Positions 35,946-46,193 of a DNA stretch of 64,000 nucleotides are shown piece by piece. Location of the stretch: positions 31,309-95,308 of the forward strand of contig NZ_JARFYM010000025.1 of NCBI RefSeq assembly GCF_030272705.1. Reading direction: 5' to 3'. The notes under the pieces were generated by a model, which saw nothing but the letters and a program-made list of their open reading frames with translations, searched no databases and was not told the DNA's origin. Made by a program: the position numbers and the translations under genes. The DNA is from Rhizobium mayense. GTDB lineage: Bacteria > Pseudomonadota > Alphaproteobacteria > Rhizobiales > Rhizobiaceae. Position 1 is the stretch's first letter. The number at the start of each line of letters is the position of its first letter.

Positions 35946-36490
35946 TGAAAGCCGCACCGCTCCCGACAATTGAAGACACCAGAACCAATGACGCTTTCGA
36001 AGAGATGATGTGGGCCATGAGCCGGCCCGGAATCGTTCGCACTTTGCCGCTGGCGGGGCTTTCGGTTATGGCCGAGGCGCTGCTCGACCGCGAATGTTCT
36101 TACCACGTGGCGGTAACGCTGGAAGAAGACCTCCGCCTAGATCGCACTGGTGCCCGGCGGGAATCCCTTTCGCAGGCGCAGTATGTTTTTGCCACGGTGG
36201 ACACAGCCGACGGTGCTGCACTGCTCAGCGCACTTGCCGTGGGGACCCTGGCCTATCCCGATCAGGCGGCGACACTCTTTGCACCTGTTAAGATAGGACG
36301 TGGAAGCCGCTATCGTCTGACCGGTCCGGGGATAGACGGAAGTATCGACATCATCCTCGAATCCGTTGACCCGCTTTTCTGGATCACAAGGCAACGATCA
36401 CTCCGGTACCCGCTCGGCTGGGACGTCTATTTGGTCGACGGGGATCAGATCCTCGGCATTCCCCGGTCTACAAACGTAGAGGTGCTCTGA
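35945..36490 (+). CDS. phnH: C-P lyase-type core subunit PhnH
   Basis: This 181-residue protein is slightly shorter than E. coli PhnH (194). The N-terminal EEMMWAMSRPGIVRTLPLAG corresponds to the FRxVMxAMSRPGxxxxL motif, and the region near residues 125-150 (KIGRGSRYRLTGPGIDGSID) is the usual GTxxxLxGPGI segment. PhnH is a PLP-transferase-like fold that dimerises in the complex and has no known catalytic residues of its own. It is coupled to phnG and phnI by TGATG overlaps. Confidence 0.88.
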   Translation: MKAAPLPTIEDTRTNDAFEEMMWAMSRPGIVRTLPLAGLSVMAEALLDRECSYHVAVTLEEDLRLDRTGARRESLSQAQYVFATVDTADGAALLSALAVGTLAYPDQAATLFAPVKIGRGSRYRLTGPGIDGSIDIILESVDPLFWITRQRSLRYPLGWDVYLVDGDQILGIPRSTNVEVL

Positions 36491-37581
36491 TGGCTTATGT
36501 GGCTACACGCGGTGGCGAACACGCCATTGAACAAGCAGAACGGTTGTTCCGCAGCGATCTCGGAACGATCGACAAAGGCCGCGTTGACAGCATCAAGCAC
36601 AGCCTTCCATATCTCGTCGATCGGCTGATGGGCGAAGCCTCGTTCTACGAGCCTGATATGGCTGCCCTTGCAATGGCACAGGCTGGCGGCGACATCTACG
36701 AAGCCGTCTTGCTTCTGCGCGCCTATCGCACGACCCAGCCGCGGATTGCCGTCGCGGAAACCGTAGTTCAATCCGATCTGTTCACCGTCCGCCGCATATC
36801 GGCAGCATTCAAGGATATTCCGGGCGGACAGATCCTCGGTCCGACTCTCGATTACTCGCACCGGCTCCTTCAGGTCGGCGTGCTTACGGGAGAAGCCTTC
36901 GTGCCCGAAGCGGTTGCTCCTGCCGCAGTCCCCGCTCCAGCAAGCCAACCCTCTCTGGCCGACTGGCAAAGAGCGCAGGGGCTCATTCCTGACCGTTCCA
37001 CTGACACCGTCGATCTTGAGGATATTCCCGATCTGACGCGCGAACCCTTGCTGTTTCCAGCACCGCGCGCCCACAGGCTGCAGAGCCTTGCCCGCTCGGA
37101 TACCGGTGGCACACTTGCGCTTGGCTATTCCAGCATGCGTGGCTACGGCGACGTCCACCCGACCGTCAATGAGATCCGGCTTGCAGAGGCGCCTGTGCGC
37201 TTACGGCATCCATCGGGCACTGTGTTCAGCGCGGGCCGCGTACGCGTCAGCCAAGCCGAAATCATTTCCAAATCTGGCGCACTGGAATTGGGCTTCTGCG
37301 CCACCTTCGGATGGAACGAGGTGAAGGTGATTGCCGGTGCCACTTTGGATCGCGCCATGAGCCAGAAAAATCCTCATCCGGCGTCCACCGAAGAGTTCGT
37401 CCTCTATCATACAGAGCCCGTCGAGAGTTCTGGTTTCTGCATCCATTTCAAGCTGCCACATTATGTCACGTTCCAATCCACATTGGACGCGGTTCGGCGT
37501 GTCAAAGCAGACAAAGACCTTGCAGCCCATTCTTCGAACGATCAGGGCGCTGTACTCAAGCAAGAGGAGGCTTCCGTATGA
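36490..37581 (+). CDS. phnI: C-P lyase-type core subunit PhnI
   Basis: This 363-residue protein is near the E. coli length (354). Motifs: MAYVATRGGEHAIEQAE at the N-terminus, LLLRAYRTTQPRIAVAE, FKDIPGGQILGPTLDYSHRL, GGTLALGYSSMRGYGDVHPT, and IHFKLPHYVTF near the C-terminus. The two His of that last motif, which in E. coli help form the metal site shared with PhnJ, are kept. Alone, PhnI is a nucleosidase; with PhnG, PhnH and PhnL it attaches a phosphonate to ribose triphosphate. Nothing suggests loss of function here, in contrast to PhnJ. Confidence 0.9.
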   Translation: MAYVATRGGEHAIEQAERLFRSDLGTIDKGRVDSIKHSLPYLVDRLMGEASFYEPDMAALAMAQAGGDIYEAVLLLRAYRTTQPRIAVAETVVQSDLFTVRRISAAFKDIPGGQILGPTLDYSHRLLQVGVLTGEAFVPEAVAPAAVPAPASQPSLADWQRAQGLIPDRSTDTVDLEDIPDLTREPLLFPAPRAHRLQSLARSDTGGTLALGYSSMRGYGDVHPTVNEIRLAEAPVRLRHPSGTVFSAGRVRVSQAEIISKSGALELGFCATFGWNEVKVIAGATLDRAMSQKNPHPASTEEFVLYHTEPVESSGFCIHFKLPHYVTFQSTLDAVRRVKADKDLAAHSSNDQGAVLKQEEASV

Positions 37582-38489
37582 AGCTGCAGGAACTGACCAA
37601 GCCATGGGCTGCCTTTAATTACGGGTTCCTCGACGAATCCGCAAAACGTGAGCTGCGCCGAAGCATCCTCAAGGCCATCGCCGTGCCCGGCTACCAGGTC
37701 CCCTATGCGAGTCGCGAGGTGCCGATGGCCCGCGGCTGGGGAACGGGCGGATTGCAGGTCACGCTGACGCTCCTGAAGCCGACATCTGTGGTCAAGGTCA
37801 TCGACCAGGGCGCTGACGATTCCGTCAACGCCGTCAGCATCCGAAAATTCTTCAACCGCGTGGGCGGGTGTGGCGCCACCGAAGATACGCTGGAAGCCAC
37901 CATCATACAGTCTCGGCATCGCATTCCCGAGGAAAAGCTTCGGGACGATCAGGTTCTTGTCCTGCAGGTGCCAGACCCCGAGCCGCTTCGCGCCGTGCAA
38001 TCGGATATGTCGATTACGCGAGAGATGCATGGCGACGCCGATTATGGACAGCTCTGGCTCGTCCTTTACGAACAGCTTGTCAAATCGGGCCGCATCATGC
38101 AGGGCTCGAGCTATCCAAGCTTGGTAAACGGCCGTTACGTCATCTCGCCGTCACCCATCCCACGCTGGGATGTGAAGAAACTGCACCAGTCGGCGCATCT
38201 GACTATTCTCTCGGCCGGCCGGGAAAAGCGACTGTATGTTGTGCCGCCTTTCACCGACGTCGAACCACTGGTGTTCGATGACGTGCCCTACAGGATCGAG
38301 GATCATGCGGACAAGACGTGCTACCGCACTCAGGTAACCGGCTTTTTCGTCAACGAACTGCCGCAGGACGACGGATCCGCACGCTTTGAGCTCTCCGACA
38401 GCCATTTCGGCGTCAAGCACATCAAGACATCCGGCGGCGAAATGGTCGCAGTCGGTGACACGTGGTACAAGAATGGAAAGATGGACTGA
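37578..38489 (+). CDS. phnJ: PhnJ homologue lacking the radical-SAM cysteines
   Basis: This 303-residue protein is clearly PhnJ by sequence (FNYGFLDESAKRELRRSILK, then PGYQVP, GWGTGGLQ, VIDQGADDSVNAVSIRKFF, SRHRIPEEKL, NGRYVISPSPIPRWD). The glycyl-radical position is kept (Gly38, as E. coli Gly32), as is the active-site His (His114, as His108). The catalytic tail is different. E. coli uses Cys241, Cys244 and Cys266 for the 4Fe-4S cluster and Cys272 as thiyl radical. Here the equivalents are Cys248, Thr251, Leu or Ser at 272-273, and Gly278. Only two cysteines exist in the whole protein (98 and 248). The flanking pattern (DD..R..SD) still aligns, so this is in-frame divergence, not a frameshift. 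Normal C-P bond cleavage should be impossible. The ATG at 37578 overlaps the phnI stop (ATGA). Confidence 0.88.
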   Translation: MKLQELTKPWAAFNYGFLDESAKRELRRSILKAIAVPGYQVPYASREVPMARGWGTGGLQVTLTLLKPTSVVKVIDQGADDSVNAVSIRKFFNRVGGCGATEDTLEATIIQSRHRIPEEKLRDDQVLVLQVPDPEPLRAVQSDMSITREMHGDADYGQLWLVLYEQLVKSGRIMQGSSYPSLVNGRYVISPSPIPRWDVKKLHQSAHLTILSAGREKRLYVVPPFTDVEPLVFDDVPYRIEDHADKTCYRTQVTGFFVNELPQDDGSARFELSDSHFGVKHIKTSGGEMVAVGDTWYKNGKMD

Positions 38490-39316
38490 TGCTGCAGGCT
38501 GATCATCACAACGCGACCGGGACCGGTCGGAACCCGCCGCAACTGATGCTGGCGGCTCCCATGCTGAGCATGCGCGGCATCGCCAAATCCTTTGGATCTG
38601 TGAAGGCGCTCACGAATGTCGATGTCACCGTCTATCCAGGCGAAGTGCTTGGCGTTGTCGGGGAGTCCGGCTCGGGTAAATCGACCCTGCTACGGATGAT
38701 GAACTTGGAGGATACGCCGGACGCCGGCAGCTATCGTCTGGCATTACCCGAACAGGAGGAGCGCGACCTGTTTACGCTCGATCGATTTGAGCGACGAATG
38801 CTTCGCGCGCATCACATCGGGATTGTCTACCAGAACCCCCATCTCGGCCTGCTGATGGGTCACACCAGCAGCGGCAACGTCGCCGAGCGCCTGTTGATCG
38901 CGGGTAAGCGCAACTTCGCCGAATTGCGCGAAAGCGCCAGGCAATCGCTGGCCGCGTCGGAATTTCCGATCGAGCGCATGGATGCCACGCCGCGAGAACT
39001 GTCAGGCGGCATGCAGCAGCGTGTGCAGCTGGCCAAGGCAATCGCGCTCAAGCCGTCAGTGCTTCTGCTTGACGAGCCGACGACCGGCCTCGACGTTAGC
39101 GTTCAAGCCTTGGTGCTCGACACGCTGAAGCGGCTCCAACGCGACCGCGCCATCACGATGGTCCTGGTATCTCACGATCTCGGTGTCATCAGAACCATGG
39201 CCGACAGGGTTATGGTCATGCGACGCGGCGAAGTGGTCGAGCAAGGCCTTGCCGACCAGATTTTCCAGGATCCGCAGCACGAGTACACGCAGCAACTGGT
39301 CCACGCCAAGCTCTAA
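38489..39316 (+). CDS. phnK: ABC-type ATPase PhnK of the C-P lyase-like complex
   Basis: This 275-residue ATPase has Walker A GESGSGKSTLL, a Q-loop VYQNPHLGLLM, signature LSGGMQQRVQLAKAI, Walker B VLLLDEPTTGLDVSV and switch His SHDLG. The NPxxGL Q-loop and YQNP are typical of PhnK, which binds the PhnGHIJ core rather than a membrane permease. It is about 20 residues longer than E. coli PhnK at the N-terminus. Its ATG overlaps the phnJ stop (TGATG), so it is translationally coupled to the altered PhnJ, which argues that the operon is still in use. Confidence 0.88.
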   Translation: MLQADHHNATGTGRNPPQLMLAAPMLSMRGIAKSFGSVKALTNVDVTVYPGEVLGVVGESGSGKSTLLRMMNLEDTPDAGSYRLALPEQEERDLFTLDRFERRMLRAHHIGIVYQNPHLGLLMGHTSSGNVAERLLIAGKRNFAELRESARQSLAASEFPIERMDATPRELSGGMQQRVQLAKAIALKPSVLLLDEPTTGLDVSVQALVLDTLKRLQRDRAITMVLVSHDLGVIRTMADRVMVMRRGEVVEQGLADQIFQDPQHEYTQQLVHAKL

Positions 39317-39327
39317 GAGATCCCGAT

Positions 39328-40071
39328 ATGACGACGCAAGCAAACATGATGCCTGGCCCTGTCCTTCAGGTTTCGGGCCTTTCCAAACAGTTCGAGATGC
39401 ATCATCTCAAGCGCACGCTCTATGCCTTTGAAGGCCTCAGCTTCGAGGTTGGACGCGGCGAGTTCATCCTGCTGAAAGGAGAAAATGGTGCCGGCAAGTC
39501 CACCTTGCTGCGCACACTCTATCGTTCCTATCTGCCGCGCGCTGGCCATGCCTTCTATCACACGACGGAAGGCGTCATAGACCTTGCAACGGCGGCGGAC
39601 GTCGACATTGCCGTTCTGCGGCGCCGGGAAATCGGCTTTGTTACCCAGTTTCTCAACGCCAGGCCGCGTGTTGCAGCGGAAGAAATCGTCGCCGAACCGT
39701 TGCGGCTTGCCGGCACGACCCAAGCGGACGCACTGATGGAAGCCCGTCGATGGCTTTCTGCCTTTGGCGTCAAGAAGCAGCTTTGGCCGGCCTATCCGTC
39801 GACCTTTTCAGGCGGCGAGCAGCAAAAGGTCAATCTTGCCCGTGCGCTTATCTTGCCTCAGCGCCTGCTGTTTCTTGACGAACCAACGGCATCGCTTGAC
39901 CGGGACGCACGCCGGGCGCTCGTCAATCGACTTCAGGAATTGAAGGCAGCCGGTGTCGCCATGATCGGCGTCTTCCATCATCCCGAGGATATACAGCACC
40001 TGGTCGACCGCGAAATCCAGCTCGAGGCGATCATCGTCGAGGATGAAGCAGAGACGCTCGCCAACCTTTAG
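39328..40071 (+). CDS. phnL: ABC-type ATPase PhnL of the C-P lyase-like complex
   Basis: This 247-residue ATPase has Walker A GENGAGKSTLL, Q-loop FVTQFL, signature FSGGEQQKVNLARAL, Walker B LLFLDEPTASLD and the PhnL-type ending GVFHHPEDIQHLVDREIQLE, where the usual switch His lies in FHH. PhnL assists PhnGHI in the first step, the transfer of phosphonate to ATP, and dimerises with PhnK. It follows phnK by 11 bases. Confidence 0.88.
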   Translation: MTTQANMMPGPVLQVSGLSKQFEMHHLKRTLYAFEGLSFEVGRGEFILLKGENGAGKSTLLRTLYRSYLPRAGHAFYHTTEGVIDLATAADVDIAVLRRREIGFVTQFLNARPRVAAEEIVAEPLRLAGTTQADALMEARRWLSAFGVKKQLWPAYPSTFSGGEQQKVNLARALILPQRLLFLDEPTASLDRDARRALVNRLQELKAAGVAMIGVFHHPEDIQHLVDREIQLEAIIVEDEAETLANL

Positions 40072-40115
40072 CCGCCGGCCATCGCGCCGATACCCGCTAT
40101 AATTCGGAAGGTAAG

Positions 40116-40748
40116 ATGTCGAAAATAGCTGAACAGAAACGGCCCAAGATCGCCGAAACCGTCATTCATCAATCCGTAGCCCTTCGGGAAAGCAGGATTG
40201 GCCGTTGCTGCGAGATCCTGGCTGACACCTCTTTGCATACGGTCGAGCTCGGCGACTATTCCTATCTTGGGCAGCGCTGCATGGTTGGCGACGCCGTCAT
40301 CGGCAAGTTCTGCGCCATTGCAGCTGAAGTCCGGATCGGAGCACCGAACCACCCCATGGACCGACCATCAATGCATCGGTTCACCTATTGCCCGGAGTAT
40401 TATTCAGCCGATGTCACGCGGGATTACGCGTTTTTCCACGATCGCGCTTCAGACCGCGTCACGATTGGACACGATGTCTGGATCGGCCACGGTGTTATCG
40501 TTTTGCCGGGGGTGACAGTCGGAAACGGCGCGGTGCTGGCTGCCGGCGCCGTCGTCAGCAAAGACGTCGCACCCTATACGATCGTTGGCGGAGTGCCGGC
40601 AAAGATGATCCGAGAACGCTTCGTTCGAGACATTGCTGCCAAGCTCGAATCGATCGCCTGGTGGGATTGGCCGTTCGAGACGATCATGGAAAGGCTGCAA
40701 GACTTTCAGACGAACGACATCGAAGCATTCTGCAAGAAGTGGTCATGA
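40116..40748 (+). CDS. Hexapeptide-repeat acyltransferase of phosphonate loci
   Basis: This 210-residue left-handed beta-helix protein has repeats such as VELGDYSYLGQRCMVGDAVI and VTIGHDVWIGHGVIVLPGVT, and the catalytic-type His in IGAPNHPMD (residues about 75-82). It matches the DapH/GlmU-related transferases that often close phn operons in proteobacteria. The acceptor is unknown; acetylation of an aminophosphonate or similar compound is a family-level guess. It lies 44 bases after phnL and is likely cotranscribed. Confidence 0.8.
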   Translation: MSKIAEQKRPKIAETVIHQSVALRESRIGRCCEILADTSLHTVELGDYSYLGQRCMVGDAVIGKFCAIAAEVRIGAPNHPMDRPSMHRFTYCPEYYSADVTRDYAFFHDRASDRVTIGHDVWIGHGVIVLPGVTVGNGAVLAAGAVVSKDVAPYTIVGGVPAKMIRERFVRDIAAKLESIAWWDWPFETIMERLQDFQTNDIEAFCKKWS

Positions 40749-40872
40749 GATTAAGCACAAGGGATGTAACTTCGTGCAGGATGACAGTGATTCGAACTTC
40801 GAAAGCGCGATGTCCTGTCACCGCCAGACGGGATCAATGCACGGCTTGCGTTGCTCTTGAACCGATACGAAC

Positions 40873-40978
40873 CTAGAGCAATTCCAGGAAAAGTGCGCAG
40901 CGGTTTTCCGTCCGGAATTGCGTGAAAACAAAGGGATAGAGCGGGAAATCGTTTCCGTGAAACGCTGAACCGCTCTAG
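40873..40978. repeat. RIME-like rhizobial intergenic palindromic element
   Basis: About 106 bases start with TAGAGCAATTCCAGGAAAAG and end with ACCGCTCTAG, so the ends are inverted copies (TAGAGC / GCTCTA), and internal pairs such as GGAAAAG/CTTTTCC-like and GGAATTG/CAATTCC occur. This is the look of the Rhizobium intergenic mosaic elements found in many copies in rhizobial genomes. It lies just after the acyltransferase and may help end or stabilise the transcript. Confidence 0.65.
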
Positions 40979-41000
40979 GATACCTAGATCCACATCGCCA

Positions 41001-41395
41001 TTATCGGGACCAGGGATTAATCACTTTTAACCCAGCCGCCTCGAACAGACTTGTGTCGCGATTGCGAGGCGATTTGCTGCTGCTGTGGCGGCAATATAGC
41101 CATCAGCCGCGCCGATCGCTTTTCCAGATACTCGAGCGCGTGCCATCAGTTCCGAGTAAACCTGCGAAGTCGCAAGATTGAGGGACAGGATGCGCTCGGA
41201 AAAGTGAGGCAGCACTTCGCCCTCAAGGCGGTCGCGGAGGATAGTTTGCCGTTTCCCCGAGGGTATGGCAGCAATCCCGAAGCGAAGTCCAGCAATCGTT
41301 ATTGCGGAAATGAACAGCGTTTCGATGGCTTGGGCGTCCAACCAAGCGACCACTGCCTCATCAGGAATCGGTTTCCATGGCTCGGAAGGCATTTA
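41001..41395 (-). pseudogene. Decayed PIN-domain toxin gene (VapC/FitB type)
   Basis: The frame from 41392 reads SEPWKPIPDEAVVAWLDAQA, then ETLFISAITIAGLRFGIAAI, and later ADGYIAATAAANRLAIAT, the pattern of FitB/VapC endoribonuclease toxins. Two defects are visible. The first strand with its essential Asp (normally xxLDTNVxSE) is missing, because a TAA stands just before the ATG. Near the end a frameshift occurs: the +1 frame continues with DTSLFEAAGLKVINPW to a TAA at 41001-41003, while the open frame stops at 41027. No FitA/VapB-type antitoxin is found upstream. It is a relic of a toxin-antitoxin module. Confidence 0.7.
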
Positions 41396-41735
41396 TCGGA
41401 ACGGTCAGCCACCGAGCGAACCAAGCTGCACAGGCTGGATGAAGATGAGAGGGATGCGCGATGCATTTCAGTTCTGCGCTGGTTACGCAGTTGGAGAGGG
41501 CCGCAAAGGCCGCCGTCCAGCAGGGCAATAGTAGCCCGCCGCCAAGCGGCGAAGTCGCGACGCGCGCCGATTGGTGTTGAACGGAACGCGCAGACTTATT
41601 TCGTTGCTCAAGATTTCCACTATCAAGATTTTTGTAAACCAATGTTTCTTACGGGAGTTTTTGCTGGTCTCGCCTGCGAAAAACCTCATTTTGGAGAGGA
41701 GTGGTGTAAAAGCCTGAAGAAATGGAAATGTGCCT
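41396..41735. other. Spacer upstream of the two-component genes
   Basis: The spacer has no gene with a family signature. The AT-rich part at 41590-41720 presumably holds the promoter of the response regulator gene. A relic of the missing antitoxin could lie here, but I could not recognise one. Confidence 0.4.
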
Positions 41736-42467
41736 ATGTCGGTGACCGCTGCGTCCGATGTCTTGATTGTCGATGACGACCATGAAATTCGCGCGCTTCT
41801 GAGCCGATATCTTGAGGAGCAGGGCTTTCGCGTCTCAACGGCGAGCAACCTTCGCGGCTGCAATGAAGCCCTCAATCGGCGTACTCCGGATCTCCTCGTC
41901 TTGGATGTCATGCTGCCCGATGGATCGGGCCTTGATCTTTGTCGCGATCTCAGAAACCGCCGCCCCCGCGTCCCGGTCATTCTCCTGACCGCTCTGAAGG
42001 AGGATATCGATCGGATCCTGGGGCTTGAGATCGGCGCTGACGACTATCTCGGCAAGCCATTCAATCCGCGAGAGCTGGCAGCGCGCATTCGGGCGGTCCT
42101 GCGCCGGACAAATGAGGATTCGTCTCCCGAACCGGATCAGCGTCGTTTTCGTTTTGCCGAGATGACCCTCGATCCGCAGCTTCGTCGCGTTACCAGGGAC
42201 AATGGCGAGGTCATTTCGTTGACCGGCGCCGAATTTGATCTGCTCAAGGCCTTTGTCGAACGAGCCGGCCGGCTACTGTCCCGCGACCAGCTGCTCGACT
42301 TGACGCAGGGGCGTGATCGCGATCCGGCCGATCGTTCGATAGACGTGCTGATGAGCCGATTGCGTCGCAAGCTCGGAGAGACGGCCGACGAACCAGTGTT
42401 CAGAACGATCCGAAACGGCGGATATCAGCTCGTTGTTCCCGTGACAGCTGTCAAGAGCGATCCATGA
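41736..42467 (+). CDS. OmpR-family response regulator
   Basis: This 243-residue regulator has a receiver domain (phospho-acceptor Asp57 in LLVLDVMLPDGSG, acidic pair DDD near residues 13-15, Lys in GKPFNPRELAARI) and a winged-helix DNA-binding domain ending in DVLMSRLRRKLGETADE...RNGGYQLV. The ATG at 41736 with GGAA eight bases upstream is preferred to the GTG at 41730. It overlaps the following kinase gene by four bases. Its target genes are not known; the convergent MacAB genes are a possible regulon. Confidence 0.9.
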   Translation: MSVTAASDVLIVDDDHEIRALLSRYLEEQGFRVSTASNLRGCNEALNRRTPDLLVLDVMLPDGSGLDLCRDLRNRRPRVPVILLTALKEDIDRILGLEIGADDYLGKPFNPRELAARIRAVLRRTNEDSSPEPDQRRFRFAEMTLDPQLRRVTRDNGEVISLTGAEFDLLKAFVERAGRLLSRDQLLDLTQGRDRDPADRSIDVLMSRLRRKLGETADEPVFRTIRNGGYQLVVPVTAVKSDP

Positions 42468-43732
42468 AGTCCCTGGGCGCCCGCCTGGCGCTTCTCTTGC
42501 TCACGGCCATTGTTCTGGTTGTCATCACGTCGTCTTTTGCAGCAAGCCTGGTGATGCGAGGACCGCGGCCGGAAACGACCATGGAGCCGATGGCGCGACA
42601 GCTCTCCATACTCGCGAAGCTTGCGGAAAAAGACAAGGCTGCAGCGATCTCTGCTGGCGTGGTCATAGCCGCTGTTCCTGCAGACGGAGCCCCCGATGAA
42701 CCGCTTTCCGGATTTTTGATGGAAAGCCTGCGCCGAACCGGCGATGTTCGGGTAGCGACCGTATCCCGCCAATCGACCGGCACCACAACCGCCTCCCTCT
42801 ACCTCCCCGATGGCAATTGGATGGTGATGCCGATGCCGGAACTGGGTCCGCCACCTGGGGGATGGAAGATTCTCACGGGATGGCTCGGCCTCATCATTAC
42901 CGGAAGTGTGCTAATTTCCATATTTGCCGCATCGAAGATCATGAAGCCGCTTCGCCTGCTTGAGCGCGCCTCGGCCGAGATTGGACCGGACGGGACGCTC
43001 CCGCACGTTCCGGAAACCGGTCCGGCTGAAATTCGCGTGACCGCGCGGGCACTCAATGAACTATCGACAAGGGTGAAGGCCGCAACGGAGAGCCGGATGC
43101 GACTGGTCGCAGCCGCCGGTCACGATCTCAGAACCCCCATGACGCGCATGCGATTGCGTGCCGAATTCATCAAGGATGATGAAGATCGGCTGAAATGGCT
43201 CGCCGACCTTCAAGAGCTCGACACGATCGCTGATAGCGCCATCGGATTGGTGCGCGAGGAAATCTCCACGGACAGCATGCAGCGTGTAAGGCTCGATACG
43301 ATCGTTGCAAACATCGTGACGGAGCTGACGACGATGGGCATGGCGATCGAGGTCGGTGAGCTGGAGCCCGCGATGATTTGCGCGGGCTCCCTGGCGGTCA
43401 CAAGGGCGCTGCGCAACCTCTTGATCAACGCGGCAACGCACGGTGAATCGGCGATCGTTACCGTCACTCACGCCGGCGACAAGGCCGTGGTCAGGATTGT
43501 CGATACCGGGCCGGGCATTCCCGAAGAACGCCTCAGCCAAGTGTTCGAGCCATTTTTCCGGATCGATATCGCGCGACAGCGGTCCTTCCCGGGAGCAGGC
43601 CTCGGAATGGCTATTGCCAAAGAAATCGTTTCCAGGTTCGAAGGAGAGATCACCGTGCGCAATCGGCAGCCGAGGGGTCTGGAGCAGGTGGTCGCATTCA
43701 AGAGCCGCAGCGATAGACTTATTGCTGGTTGA
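42464..43732 (+). CDS. Sensor histidine kinase (EnvZ-like architecture)
   Basis: This 422-residue kinase has two membrane segments (about residues 5-30 and 137-160) enclosing a roughly 105-residue periplasmic sensor. A HAMP domain (IMKPLRLLERASAEIG) and a HisKA domain with phospho-His220 in AAGHDLRTPMTRMRLRAEF follow. The HATPase domain has an N box LRNLLINAATHG, a DTGPGIPEERL G1 box and a FPGAGLGMAIAKEIV G2 box. The shared four bases with the regulator gene indicate a cognate pair. The periplasmic signal is unknown. Confidence 0.92.
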   Translation: MKSLGARLALLLLTAIVLVVITSSFAASLVMRGPRPETTMEPMARQLSILAKLAEKDKAAAISAGVVIAAVPADGAPDEPLSGFLMESLRRTGDVRVATVSRQSTGTTTASLYLPDGNWMVMPMPELGPPPGGWKILTGWLGLIITGSVLISIFAASKIMKPLRLLERASAEIGPDGTLPHVPETGPAEIRVTARALNELSTRVKAATESRMRLVAAAGHDLRTPMTRMRLRAEFIKDDEDRLKWLADLQELDTIADSAIGLVREEISTDSMQRVRLDTIVANIVTELTTMGMAIEVGELEPAMICAGSLAVTRALRNLLINAATHGESAIVTVTHAGDKAVVRIVDTGPGIPEERLSQVFEPFFRIDIARQRSFPGAGLGMAIAKEIVSRFEGEITVRNRQPRGLEQVVAFKSRSDRLIAG

Positions 43733-44225
43733 CGATCGCCTCTGTTCAACATCGGGCCGCCGTTCTCTCTCCCTGTTGAAATTCGTTGATCCTATTCGAT
43801 CATCTTCCCACGAAGCGATGATTGCCGCTTGCTGTCTAAAGAAATGGAGCAGCGAGAGCAAATAGTCAAACGGGCGATATCGCCTATAATTTTGCTCCGT
43901 ACAAATGACGTACTCACAATATACCAATATTTCCCGAGTGATATACAAATGTATTGAAAGATGTGATGGATAAACATCGAATATTTCAACCATGTTGGAA
44001 ACGTTTGGACAATAAATTTCCTAAAAAAACCTTGTTTCAGCAATGTTTGGAAATATTTCCAAGGATGGTTGCTGTAAATTCACATGCGGTCCGGAGCTCT
44101 TTGAGTGCTCTGATCACCCGCATGCCGGCTCCACCAGACGCCCCCAACATGAGTGGTGGAGCCGGATTTCTTCCTCTGTGAAAGAGGATGGTCGGTCTTT
44201 TGACCCCGACTTTAGCGATTCACGA
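43733..44225. other. AT-rich convergent spacer with palindrome and long hairpin
   Basis: There is no gene here. The middle (about 43870-44070) is unusually AT-rich for this genome and holds the palindrome TGGAAATATTTCCA (44048-44061). Between the ends of the convergent kinase and macB genes lies a perfect 12-bp inverted repeat, CCGGCTCCACCA (44125-44136) and TGGTGGAGCCGG (44154-44165), with a 17-base loop. It could serve as a bidirectional transcript end, although no T run follows. Confidence 0.55.
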
Positions 44226-46190
<1,965 letters not shown>

Positions 46191-46193
46191 CGC

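Noticed and set aside
38489..39316. PhnK as the missing ATPase of the sugar-type importer
   Set aside because: Its sequence is of the core-bound PhnK type and lacks the TOBE domain usual in sugar importers; kept only as a question in the findings.
37578..40071. Calling the phnGHIJKL set a standard C-P lyase
   Set aside because: PhnJ lacks the residues for the 4Fe-4S cluster and the thiyl radical, so normal activity cannot be assumed.
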